Positions 35,162 through 43,756 of a DNA stretch of 64,000 bases are shown here, one piece after another; the stretch's first letter is position 1, and each line of letters starts with the position of its first letter. Source of the stretch: Streptomyces sp. SN-593 (GTDB lineage: Bacteria > Actinomycetota > Actinomycetes > Streptomycetales > Streptomycetaceae). The notes under the pieces were generated by a model. The model ran no database searches. It was given only the letters and a program-made list of their open reading frames with translations, and was not told the DNA's origin. Both the position numbers and the translations under genes were made by a program. The stretch is from assembly GCF_016756395.1 (NCBI RefSeq), contig NZ_AP018365.1, forward strand, positions 4,067,001 to 4,131,000. The letters are read 5' to 3'.

Positions 35162-37452
35162 ACCGCGTGAACCGCTCCTCGCTCCCCGGCCGCCCCGCCG
35201 CCCGCGACGCCGCCGCCCCGCCGCCCTGGCCCGAGACCGGCCTGCCGCCGTACGGTGACGCGGCCTACGGCGACGCCGCGTACGGCGAGACGGCCTACGA
35301 CGACGCGACCCGCCTGGGCCCCCGCGGCGACACCGCCCGCACCGGACCGGCCCGCGGCACCCCGACGTACGGCGGGCCCGCCTACGACCACACCGACGAC
35401 GACAGACCGAGACGCGGCGGCCCCTCCCGCGCCACCACCGCACCGGACACCACCGGGCAGGGCGCCGCCACCCACCCCGACCCGTACACCGACACCCGCC
35501 ACACCACACCCACCCGCAGCGCCCCCTCCCGTACCGCCACCGCACCGGACACCGCCGGGCAGAGCGCCGCCACCCACCCCGACCCGTACACCGACACCCG
35601 CCGCACCACACCCACCCGCAGCGCCCCCTCCCACGCCACCACCGCACCGGACACCGATGGGTACGGCACGGGGCGCGGCCTGGCGGCGGGCCGGACGGCG
35701 ACGGACCCGGGACCGCGGCAGGCCGCGGCGGCGCAGGGGCCCGCCGCGGACGCCGGTCTGCGGGTCGTGGTGCCGCAGCCCCAGGCACGACCGGCGAGTG
35801 CCGGGTCCCCGCGGAAGGCGGTGCCCGGACGGCACCCCGTCCCCGGCCGCCGCGGGGACCGGCAGGAGGCGGCGCCCCGCGCGTCCGGGGCCGGCCGGCG
35901 GCTGTCCCCCGGCGGCGTGCTCGTCGCGGCGGACTGCCTGGCCGGTCTGGTCGGACTGTGCGCGGTCGGCCCCGCCGGGGCGCCCGTGCTGCCCGCGGTG
36001 CTGCTGTGCGTGCTGCTCGCCGCCCACCGAAGAGCCGGCCTGTACCGGCCCGGGCTCGCGCCGGCCGCGCTGGAGGAGGTCCCCGCCATCGCGCTGGGCA
36101 CGGTGCTCGCCTGGGGACTGGCCGCCGCCGCGGGCGCGGCCACCGAGCGGCACGGCGCGCTCGGCTGGTCCGAACTCCTCGACGCCACCGCGCTCACCGG
36201 CGCCACCGCCCTCGCCCTGCGCGCGTTCGCGCACCGCCTGCACCGCTCCCGCGCCCGCCGCGCCCCGGCCCGGACCCTCGTGGTCGGCGCCGCCCCCGGC
36301 GCCGACCACCTGGCGGCCGCGCTGCGCGAGCACCCCGAGTACGGCCTCGCCCCGGTGGCCGTCGCCACCGCACCCCACCCCCACGGCCCGGCCGGACCCG
36401 ACCCGGTCGGCACGGCGTTCGCCGCTCCCGCCCCCGCACTCCCCCTGGACCAGGGCGCGTGCACGCCGTCCGCCGACGCCGCCGCCCCGGACCGGCTCCC
36501 CGCGCCGCCCTCCCAGGGCCGCGCCCCCGTCCACGGCGCGCTCGACGCGGCCGGCCCCGCCTCCCGCCCGCCCGCACCGCAGGCGCCCGGCGCCGCTCCC
36601 GCGCCGGTCCCCCGTCTCACCGTGACCGCCGCCGCGGACATCGCCCGGGCCGCGGTGCGCGACGCGGTACGCCACGTGGTGGTCGTCGGACCGGCCGGAC
36701 CCGCCGCGTCGGCGGCCGCGGAGCTGCTGGCCGCGCGGGGCTGCCGGATCTGGCAGGTGGACCCGGAAGGGCAGCGGCCCGGCGGCGGCCCGGACGGCAC
36801 CGGGCGGCCCGGCCGGCTCGGGCCCGGGCACCTGTGGGGCCACCCCTACCGGCCGTTCACCGACCTGCCGCACAGGTCACCGCACGGCAAGCGGCTGCTG
36901 GACGTGGTGCTCGCCGGTCTGGCGCTGGCCGCCGCCGCCCCGGTGCTGGCCGGCTGCGCGCTGGCCGTACGCCTCGCGGACGGGCCGGGCGTGCTGTTCC
37001 GGCAGGAGCGGATCGGCCTGGGCGGGCGGCCGTTCACCCTGCTGAAGTTCCGCACGATGCGCCCCGCCGACGACCACGAGTCCGCGACCTTGTGGAGCAT
37101 CGCCCACGACGACCGCACCAGCGCGGTCGGCCGGCTGCTGCGCCGCACCTCGCTCGACGAGCTCCCGCAGCTCTGGAACGTGCTGCGCGGCGACATGAGC
37201 ATGGTCGGCCCGCGCCCCGAACGCCCCTTCTACGTCCAGAAGTTCAGCGCCGAGCTGCCCGGCTACCGGGACCGGCACCGGATGCCCGCGGGCATCACCG
37301 GCCTCGCCCAGGTCAGCGGCCTGCGCGGCGACACCTCCATCCCGGACCGGGCCAGGTTCGACAACCACTACATCGAGAGCTGGTCGCTGTGGCAGGACGT
37401 GGCGATCATCGTCCGCACCGCGACCTCGTTCTTCCGGTTCGGCGGTAGCTGA
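35158..37452 (+). CDS. Polyprenyl-phosphate sugar-1-phosphate transferase (WcaJ/WbaP type)
   Basis: 764 residues, far longer than the usual 450-500. The C-terminal ~200 residues are the bacterial sugar transferase domain: KRLLDVVLAGLALAAAAPVL, FRQERIGLGGRPFTLLKFRTM, RRTSLDELPQLWNVLRGDMS and MVGPRPERPFYV. The middle has four membrane helices and a CoA_binding_3-like domain interrupted by a Pro/Ala-rich stretch. The first ~230 residues are disordered and include two to three ~34-residue repeats. It places the first sugar phosphate on undecaprenyl phosphate, starting the repeat unit. GTG 35158 overlaps the preceding stop; a later start near residue 240 cannot be excluded. One base (TGATG) is shared with the next gene. 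Confidence 0.9.
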   Translation: MNRVNRSSLPGRPAARDAAAPPPWPETGLPPYGDAAYGDAAYGETAYDDATRLGPRGDTARTGPARGTPTYGGPAYDHTDDDRPRRGGPSRATTAPDTTGQGAATHPDPYTDTRHTTPTRSAPSRTATAPDTAGQSAATHPDPYTDTRRTTPTRSAPSHATTAPDTDGYGTGRGLAAGRTATDPGPRQAAAAQGPAADAGLRVVVPQPQARPASAGSPRKAVPGRHPVPGRRGDRQEAAPRASGAGRRLSPGGVLVAADCLAGLVGLCAVGPAGAPVLPAVLLCVLLAAHRRAGLYRPGLAPAALEEVPAIALGTVLAWGLAAAAGAATERHGALGWSELLDATALTGATALALRAFAHRLHRSRARRAPARTLVVGAAPGADHLAAALREHPEYGLAPVAVATAPHPHGPAGPDPVGTAFAAPAPALPLDQGACTPSADAAAPDRLPAPPSQGRAPVHGALDAAGPASRPPAPQAPGAAPAPVPRLTVTAAADIARAAVRDAVRHVVVVGPAGPAASAAAELLAARGCRIWQVDPEGQRPGGGPDGTGRPGRLGPGHLWGHPYRPFTDLPHRSPHGKRLLDVVLAGLALAAAAPVLAGCALAVRLADGPGVLFRQERIGLGGRPFTLLKFRTMRPADDHESATLWSIAHDDRTSAVGRLLRRTSLDELPQLWNVLRGDMSMVGPRPERPFYVQKFSAELPGYRDRHRMPAGITGLAQVSGLRGDTSIPDRARFDNHYIESWSLWQDVAIIVRTATSFFRFGGS
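35430..35650 (+). repeat. ~102-bp tandem repeat in the sugar transferase gene
   Basis: Two full units and a partial third encode ATTAPDTTGQGAATHPDPY, TDTRHTTPTRSAPSR and their near-copies. Unit DNA is highly alike (CACCCCGACCCGTACACCGA occurs in both), so the duplication is recent, and the frame is preserved. Confidence 0.85.
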
Positions 37453-39041
37453 TGACCCTGACCCTCGCCCCGCCCGGCCGCACCGGCCGGGACCGGGCCG
37501 CCGCGCCGGAGCCGGCGCTCCGCCGCCTCGCCCGGTACGCGCACCTGCTGCCCGCGCTCGCCACCATCGCGCTGCTGGCCGCGCCCGTCGCCCCGGGCGA
37601 CGTCAGCGCCTCGGGCAAGGTCACCCCGGCCGACGCGGCCAGCGCCGTACTCGTGCTCGCCTGCGCCGTACGCCTGGTGCGCGAGCGGCGGCGGCCGCTC
37701 AGCGCGGCCGCCGCCCTCGTCCTGGGCGCGCCCCTCGTCGGCTTCGCGCTCGCCGCGGTCACCTCGCCCGACCCGGGCGCGTCGGCCACCGGGTTCGTGC
37801 GCTACGCCCAGGTGTTCGTGCTCGTGCCCGCCGCCCTGGTCCTCCTGCTGCGCGACCGGCGGGACTTCGCGGTCGTCGCGGGCGCGGTGGTGGCCCTCGC
37901 GCTGGTCCAGGGCGGGGTCGGGGTGTGGCAGTACGCCACCGCGACCGGCGCCTCGTACCAGGGCGAGGACGTCCGGGCGGTCGGCACCTTCGGGCCCTCG
38001 GACATCATGGGCATGGCCACGGTCGTCGCCTACGGCCTGGTCATCGCGGCCGGGTACGCGCTCGCGCCCGGCCGCCGCGCGGTCCGCACCGGGGCCGCGG
38101 TGTGCGCGGTGCTGCTGCTGGTGCCGCTCACCGTCTCCTTCAGCCGCGGCACCTGGATCGCCACCGCGCTCGCGCTCGCCGTGGTGGCGCTGCTCGCCGG
38201 GTGGCGCCAGGCGCTCCGGATCCTCGCGGTGCTCGCCGCGTGCGCGGTGCTGCTGGTCGGCGGGGTCGGCGCCGGCTCCCAGATGATCACCCAGCGGCTG
38301 GCGAGCATCACCCAGGTCACCGACGCGCCCGACCAGTCCGTGACGGACCGCTACACCCTCTGGTCGGCGGCGCTGTCCATGTGGCGCGAGCATCCCGCCA
38401 CCGGTGTCGGGCTCAAGCGCTTCCCCGACGAGCGGGACTCCCACGCCTCCCTCGCCCTCGACTCCGGCAGCGACACCGCGGGGGCCGGGCAGACCTTCAC
38501 CCGCGAACCCCTGCTGTCCCCGCACAACATGTACCTGCTCGCGCTGTCCGAGCAGGGGCTGGTCGGCTGCGGCCTGCTCGCCGGCTCCTGGGCGGCCCTC
38601 CTCGCCGTCGGCGCCGCACGGCTGCACCGCGCCCGCCGCGCCGCCCTCGGGCAGCGCGTACCGGCCCCGCGCGACGGCGCCGCCGCGGACATGAGCGGCA
38701 GCGCGGGACTGCCCGGCGGCGCGGGTGCCCGCACCGCCGGGGCGGGTGGAGACCTCGGCGGCCGATCCGCCGCCACCGGCGGCCCCCAGGCGCGCGCCAC
38801 GGAACCTGCCGCCCGCGCCACGGAACCCGCCGCCCGCGCCACGAAGCCCGCCACCGGCTCCGCCGTCCTCGCCGCCCGCACCGCCGTCGCCCCCGGTCTC
38901 GCCGCCGTCGGGCTCCTGGTGTGGCAGGCCGTCGACTTCCTCTACGCCGACATCGGCGGCCCCTCGACCCCGCTCACCGCGGTCCTCCTCGGCCTGACCG
39001 GCTGGTGGGCCCTGAACTCCACCGACGAGCCCGCCCGATGA
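37452..39041 (+). CDS. O-antigen ligase/polymerase-like membrane protein (Wzy-like)
   Basis: 529 residues with about eleven membrane segments and the Wzy_C/WaaL pattern: a central PLTVSFSRGTWIATALAL followed by a large extracytoplasmic loop with REHPATGVGLKRFPDE and SPHNMYLLALSEQGLVG, which contains the conserved His-Asn pair. It probably polymerises lipid-linked repeat units outside the membrane. A 15-30 residue repeat (RATEPAA, three copies) forms a cytoplasmic loop near residues 455-475. ATG 37452 overlaps the preceding stop by one base and its stop overlaps the flippase ATG. Confidence 0.87.
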   Translation: MTLTLAPPGRTGRDRAAAPEPALRRLARYAHLLPALATIALLAAPVAPGDVSASGKVTPADAASAVLVLACAVRLVRERRRPLSAAAALVLGAPLVGFALAAVTSPDPGASATGFVRYAQVFVLVPAALVLLLRDRRDFAVVAGAVVALALVQGGVGVWQYATATGASYQGEDVRAVGTFGPSDIMGMATVVAYGLVIAAGYALAPGRRAVRTGAAVCAVLLLVPLTVSFSRGTWIATALALAVVALLAGWRQALRILAVLAACAVLLVGGVGAGSQMITQRLASITQVTDAPDQSVTDRYTLWSAALSMWREHPATGVGLKRFPDERDSHASLALDSGSDTAGAGQTFTREPLLSPHNMYLLALSEQGLVGCGLLAGSWAALLAVGAARLHRARRAALGQRVPAPRDGAAADMSGSAGLPGGAGARTAGAGGDLGGRSAATGGPQARATEPAARATEPAARATKPATGSAVLAARTAVAPGLAAVGLLVWQAVDFLYADIGGPSTPLTAVLLGLTGWWALNSTDEPAR

Positions 39042-40813
39042 CCGGGCAGCCCCCCGGCGCGGAGCCGACCGCCTCCTGGCGCGCGCGGCCGCGCGGGACG
39101 GCCGGGGGCCTGCCGCGGGAGGTCTGGACCCATCCGGCCGACGACCCCCGAACCGACGCGCGCCCGGCGCCGCCGCCGCCGGCCGCCCCCGAGCCCCCGG
39201 ACGTGTGGGCGCCGCACCCCGACCCGATCGACCTGCCGCCGCCCCGCCCGCACACCCCGGCCCGGGGCCCGGCCCCCGCCTCGGCCCCGGTGTCCCGCGA
39301 GCCCTCCTCCCGGATGGCCCACGCCGCCGCGGCCACCGCCGGGCTCAGCATCGCGGGCTCCGTCCTCGGCCTCGTCCGCGACCAGGGCATCGCCCACTTC
39401 TTCGGCGCGGGCGCGGAGTCCGACGCCTTCCTCGTCGCGTGGACGATCCCCGAGATCGCGGCGACCGTGCTGATCGAGGACGCGATGGCGCTGCTGATGG
39501 TGCCGGCCTTCAGCGCGGCGCTGGCCCGGGGCGAGGGCCCGCGCGCCCTGGTCCGCGGCACCCTGCCGCGGCTGCTGGCCGCCCTGGCGCTGCTGACCGC
39601 GGCGCTGGCCGCGGGCGCCGGCGGGGTCGTCCGCGTCCTCGCCCCCGGCATCGCCGATCCGGCCACCGCGGCGGCCTGCACCCGGCTGACCGCGCTGACC
39701 GTCCTCACCTTCGGCGTCGCCGGCTACCTCAGCGCCGGACTGCGCGCGCACCGCCGCTTCGCCGCTCCCGCCGCGATCTACGCGGCGTACAACACCGGCA
39801 TCGTGGCGGTGCTGTTCACCCTGCACGGCAGGTTCGGTGTCCGGGCGGCCGCCGCCGGCGTCGCGGTCGGCGGGGTGCTGATGATCACGACCCAACTCCC
39901 GTCCTTCCGGCGGGTTTTGAAATCCTCGCCGGCCCGGTCCGCCGGCCCGCGCCGGGGCAACCCGCTGCGCCTGGCGCTGCTCGCGCCGGTCGTCGTGTTC
40001 ACCCTGGGCCGGCAGGCGCAGGTGCTGGTCGAGCGGTTCTTCGCCGCCCCGCTGCCCGCGGGCGCCATCTCGCACCTCAACTACGCGGAGAAGGTCGCCC
40101 AGTTGCCGATGGCGCTGTCGGTGATGATCGTGACGGTCACCTTCCCGGTGCTGTCGCGGGCGCTGGCCGACGGCGACCGCGAGCAGGCCAGGCGCCGGGT
40201 CGAGCGCGACCTCGCGCTCGCCTGCCTGGTGGTACTGCTCGGCACCTCCTACGTCATCGCGTGCGCCCCGCAGATCATCGAAGTCCTCTTCCAACGGGGC
40301 GAGTTCACCGCCGTGGACACCGCGGACACCGCGACCGTGATGCGGGTCTACGCACTCGGCCTGCTCGGCCAGAGCCTGGTCGGCGCCTTGGTCCGGCCCT
40401 ACTTCTCGGCGGCGGGGCCGACCTGGTACCCGGCCGCCGCGATGGGGTGCGGCCTGGTGGTCACCGCCGTCGCGGACGCGGCCGCCGTCGGCCCGTGGGG
40501 CGCGTACGGCATCGCGGCGGGCAACGCGCTCGGCATCACCGTGACCGCCGCGCTGCTGCTGCGCGGCCTGGGCGCGCACACCGTCGCCGTCCGGGTCGCC
40601 GCGGTGGCACCCCGGATCGGGCGGATCGCGCTGGCCGCGCTGTGCGCCACCGCCGCCGGCTGGGTGCTCGCGCACCGCCTCGCGGACCCGGCGGTGGCCG
40701 CCGGTGCCTGCGCGGTCGCGGTGCCCGCGGTGTTCGCCGGGGCCGCGCTCGCCGTCCGGGTGCCCGAAGTCCCCTACCTGCTCGCCACCGTCACACGGAA
40801 GGGCCGCCCATGA
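39038..40813 (+). CDS. MurJ/MviN-family lipid flippase
   Basis: 591 residues. An ~85-residue Pro-rich cytoplasmic extension precedes 13-14 membrane segments of the MOP superfamily. MurJ-like features are GLVRDQGIAHFFGAGAESDAF, the pair of charged residues in LVERFFAAPLPAGAISHLNYAEK, and FQRGEFTAVDT. The housekeeping MurJ is usually encoded near the chromosome origin beside trxB; this copy lies inside a polysaccharide operon and probably serves as the Wzx-like flippase for the undecaprenyl-linked repeat unit. ATGA overlaps at both ends. Confidence 0.9.
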   Translation: MTGQPPGAEPTASWRARPRGTAGGLPREVWTHPADDPRTDARPAPPPPAAPEPPDVWAPHPDPIDLPPPRPHTPARGPAPASAPVSREPSSRMAHAAAATAGLSIAGSVLGLVRDQGIAHFFGAGAESDAFLVAWTIPEIAATVLIEDAMALLMVPAFSAALARGEGPRALVRGTLPRLLAALALLTAALAAGAGGVVRVLAPGIADPATAAACTRLTALTVLTFGVAGYLSAGLRAHRRFAAPAAIYAAYNTGIVAVLFTLHGRFGVRAAAAGVAVGGVLMITTQLPSFRRVLKSSPARSAGPRRGNPLRLALLAPVVVFTLGRQAQVLVERFFAAPLPAGAISHLNYAEKVAQLPMALSVMIVTVTFPVLSRALADGDREQARRRVERDLALACLVVLLGTSYVIACAPQIIEVLFQRGEFTAVDTADTATVMRVYALGLLGQSLVGALVRPYFSAAGPTWYPAAAMGCGLVVTAVADAAAVGPWGAYGIAAGNALGITVTAALLLRGLGAHTVAVRVAAVAPRIGRIALAALCATAAGWVLAHRLADPAVAAGACAVAVPAVFAGAALAVRVPEVPYLLATVTRKGRP

Positions 40814-41679
40814 CCAGACCGATGACCACGGCAAGGACCTCCGACCTCCTTGCCCCCGCCGCGGACGTGGCCGCCGCGGACGTCCACGCCCGGGACCTCC
40901 ACGCCCCGGACCTCCACGCCCCGGACGTCCACGCCGGCCGCCGGGCTCCCTGGACGCTGATGTACCACTCGGTGGGCGACCGCCGCGCCGGCGACCCGTA
41001 CCAGGTCACGGTGACCCCCCAGCGACTGGCCGGGCAGTTGCGCTGGCTGCGTCGGCGCGGCCTGACCGGTGTCAGCATGCGGGAGTTGCTCGCCGCGCGC
41101 GCCCACGGCCGGGCCGCCCGGCTGGTCGGGCTGACCTTCGACGACGGGTACGCCGACTTCCTCACCGAGGCGGTGCCGCTGCTGCGCGCGCACGGCCACA
41201 CCGCCACCGTGTTCGTACTGCCCGGCCGGCTCGGCGGTACCAACGCCTGGGACCCGGAGGGCCCGCGCCGGCCGCTGCTCACCGCCGACGGCATCCGCGC
41301 CGCACACGCCGCGGGCATGGAGATCGGCTCGCACGGCCTGCTGCACCGCGACCTGACCACCCTCGACGACGCCGCGCTGGACGCCGAACTGACCGGCAGC
41401 AGGGGCCTGCTGGCGGACATCACCGGCACCGTCCCGGCCGGCTTCTGCCACCCCTACGGCGCGGTCGACCCGCGCACCGCGCTCGCCGCCCGGCGGGCCG
41501 GATACGCCTACGCCTGCGCGGTCGACCCCGGGCCGGTCGCCTGCGGCCACGCCCTGCCGCGCACCTACGTCGGCCAGGCCGACAACTCCCCCCGGCTGCA
41601 CGCCAAACGGCTGCGGCACCGGCTGCGGCGGACCGGACTCGCCGCCCTGCCCACCCTGTCCCAAGGAGGCGACGCATGA
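40810..41679 (+). CDS. Polysaccharide deacetylase (NodB-like, CE4)
   Basis: 289 residues. The NodB fold begins at about residue 45 with LMYHSVGD; the metal and catalytic motif TFDDGYADF gives the base and metal Asp, SHGLLHRDL the two metal His, and CHPYGAVD the groove motif. No signal peptide or membrane anchor is visible, so export is unclear. Residues 18-42 are a small tandem repeat (VHARDLHAPDLHAPDVHA). It would remove acetyl groups from the polymer or its precursor. ATG 40810 overlaps the flippase stop; its own stop overlaps the next ATG. Confidence 0.9.
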   Translation: MTRPMTTARTSDLLAPAADVAAADVHARDLHAPDLHAPDVHAGRRAPWTLMYHSVGDRRAGDPYQVTVTPQRLAGQLRWLRRRGLTGVSMRELLAARAHGRAARLVGLTFDDGYADFLTEAVPLLRAHGHTATVFVLPGRLGGTNAWDPEGPRRPLLTADGIRAAHAAGMEIGSHGLLHRDLTTLDDAALDAELTGSRGLLADITGTVPAGFCHPYGAVDPRTALAARRAGYAYACAVDPGPVACGHALPRTYVGQADNSPRLHAKRLRHRLRRTGLAALPTLSQGGDA

Positions 41680-43019
41680 AGGTCCTGCACGTCATCACCG
41701 GCCTCAACGTGGGCGGTGCCGAGCAGCAACTCCACCTGCTGCTGCGGCATCTGGACGCCCGGTGCGAGGTGGCCACGCTCACCGACCCCGGCCCCGTGGC
41801 CGACGCGATCCGCTCCGACGGCGTCCGCGTGCACGACCTGCGGATGGCCGGCAACCGCGACGTCGGCGTGCTCCCCCGGCTGACGGGCCTCATCCGGGCC
41901 GGCCGCTACGACGTGGTGCACACCCACCTCTACCGGGCCTGCGTCTACGGGCGGATCGCCGCGCGGCTGGCCGGGGTGCGCACCGTCGTGGCCACCGAGC
42001 ACTCGCTGGGCGCCACCCAGATCGAGGGCCGCCCGCTGCGCCTGGGCACGCGCGCCCTGTACCGGAGCACCGAGCGGCTCGGCCACGGCACCCTCGCGGT
42101 GTCCGCGACCGTCGCCGAACGGCTGGTGTACTGGGGGGTGCCGGAGGCGCGGGTGCACCTCGCGCCCAACGGCATCGAGCCCGAACGCTTCCGCTTCGAC
42201 CCCGAGGTGCGCGCCGAGGTGCGGACCCGGCTGCGCATCCCCGCGGGCGCGTACGTGGTCGGCGGGGTGGGGCGGCAGGTGCCCGGCAAGCGGTTCGACG
42301 CGCTGATCCGGGCGATCGCCGAGATCCCCGACGTGCACCTGCTGCTCGCCGGCGACGGGCCCGAACGGGTGCCGCTGCTGCGGCTCGTGCACCACCTGAA
42401 CCTCCAGCACCGGGTGCACGTCACCGACTCCGCCGGCGCGGACGTGCCCGGGCTGCTCGCCGCGATGGACCTGTTCGTCTCGGTCTCCGCCGAGGAGGCG
42501 TTCGGGCTCGCGGTGGTCGAGGCGCTGGCCGCCGGGCTGCCCGCGCTCTACACGGCCTGCCCCGCGGTGGAGGACGTGCCGGCCGAGGACGCGCCCGGCG
42601 CCTGCCGGATCGACCTGGGCGAGCTGCCCGCCGCGCTGGCCGCGGAGCACCGCGCGGGGCCGCGCCGGCTGCCCGCCCCCGCGGCCGTCGAGTACTACCA
42701 CATCGCGCGGACCGCGCAGCGCGTCATGGCCCTGTACACCCAGGCGTCCGAGCGGGAGAGCCTGCGGGAGAACCTCCGGGAGGGCCTGCGGCGCCGCCGC
42801 CGGTCCGCGGCCACCGCGATCGTGCCCCGACCGGCGCGCGCCGCCGCGCCCCGCCCGGCGTCGGCGGCCCCGCCCGCGGCCCCGCCCGCGCAGGCGGCCG
42901 CGCCGTCGTCCCGGCAGGGGGCCGTCCAGCCGCCCGCGCCGCCGGCGTCCCGGCAGGAGTCCGGGACCGTCCCCGGCGCCGCCGCCGAACCCACCACCCC
43001 GACACCCGCCCAGAAGTGA
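41676..43019 (+). CDS. GT4-family glycosyltransferase, second copy in operon
   Basis: 447 residues. GT-B fold with KVLHVITGLNVGGAEQQLH, VHTHLYRACVYGRIAA, VGRQVPGKRFDALIRA and the donor motif SVSAEEAFGLAVVEALAAG (E-x7-E). It is closer to the EpsF/WcaL type than the first gene. The last ~80 residues are a disordered Ala/Pro/Arg tail after the basic RRRRRSAAT, probably without catalytic role. It follows CCAAGGAGGCGACGC, a strong ribosome-binding site, and still overlaps the preceding stop. Confidence 0.9.
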   Translation: MKVLHVITGLNVGGAEQQLHLLLRHLDARCEVATLTDPGPVADAIRSDGVRVHDLRMAGNRDVGVLPRLTGLIRAGRYDVVHTHLYRACVYGRIAARLAGVRTVVATEHSLGATQIEGRPLRLGTRALYRSTERLGHGTLAVSATVAERLVYWGVPEARVHLAPNGIEPERFRFDPEVRAEVRTRLRIPAGAYVVGGVGRQVPGKRFDALIRAIAEIPDVHLLLAGDGPERVPLLRLVHHLNLQHRVHVTDSAGADVPGLLAAMDLFVSVSAEEAFGLAVVEALAAGLPALYTACPAVEDVPAEDAPGACRIDLGELPAALAAEHRAGPRRLPAPAAVEYYHIARTAQRVMALYTQASERESLRENLREGLRRRRRSAATAIVPRPARAAAPRPASAAPPAAPPAQAAAPSSRQGAVQPPAPPASRQESGTVPGAAAEPTTPTPAQK

Positions 43020-43756
43020 GACGCACCGTGAAGCACCCCGACGACATCAGCGACCCGCAGGACCGCGGGCGCCGCGCCCCGCGACGGCCGCTGCCGCGCT
43101 GGCTGCCGCTGCCGCTCGGCATCGGCATCGGCCTGCTCGGCGGTGTCGGGTACGGCCTGACGGCCACCCCGCAGTACACCGCGACCAGTTACGTGATGGT
43201 CGTACCGCGGCAGGGCACCGACGCGCAGACCGCGCTCGGCTTCGCCCAGGCGTACGGCCGGATCGTCACCGGCTCTGCGGTGCTGGCCGGGGCGCAGGCC
43301 GCCACCCACTCCGCCGCCGCCGACCTGAAGGGCCACGTCCAAGCGGCGACGTCGCCCGACGCCCCGATGATCTCGGTCACCGGCAGTTCGTCGGAGGCCG
43401 GCACCGCCGCCGCCGTCGCCAACGGCGTGGCCCGCTCGCTCGCCGCCGTCGGCAACCGCGACGCGGACAGCACCGGCGTACGGCTGCTGGTCTTCGCTCC
43501 CGCGGCCGCCCCCGCCGCGCCGTCCTCCCCGTCGGCGGCGCTGTCCGGTGCGGTCGGCGCGAGCGCGGGCGGGCTGCTCGGCGCGCTCACCCTGCTGGTC
43601 CGCCCCCGCCGGCAGGACGGCGCCGGGCGGCCGGACCGCGCCCAGGTCCCCGCTCCCGCCGCCTCCCCGCCGGCGTCCGAGCCGGCCGCGCCGTCGCCGG
43701 AGTCCTCGCAGGCGTCCGAGCCGGCCGCGTCCCGGCCGGAGAGGACGGCGGTGTGA
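43016..43756 (+). CDS. Wzz-like chain-length-determinant membrane protein
   Basis: 246 residues. A basic N-terminus, a first membrane helix (about 27-47) ending in YGLTATPQYTATSYVMVVP, an extracytoplasmic domain, and a second helix (about 180-200) before a Pro/Ser/Ala tail. This is the Wzz/polysaccharide co-polymerase layout, but with a short outer domain and no tyrosine-kinase part or Tyr-rich tail. It should tune polymer length with the Wzy-like protein. GTG 43016 overlaps the preceding stop; GTG 43028 is an alternative. Confidence 0.8.
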   Translation: MRRTVKHPDDISDPQDRGRRAPRRPLPRWLPLPLGIGIGLLGGVGYGLTATPQYTATSYVMVVPRQGTDAQTALGFAQAYGRIVTGSAVLAGAQAATHSAAADLKGHVQAATSPDAPMISVTGSSSEAGTAAAVANGVARSLAAVGNRDADSTGVRLLVFAPAAAPAAPSSPSAALSGAVGASAGGLLGALTLLVRPRRQDGAGRPDRAQVPAPAASPPASEPAAPSPESSQASEPAASRPERTAV

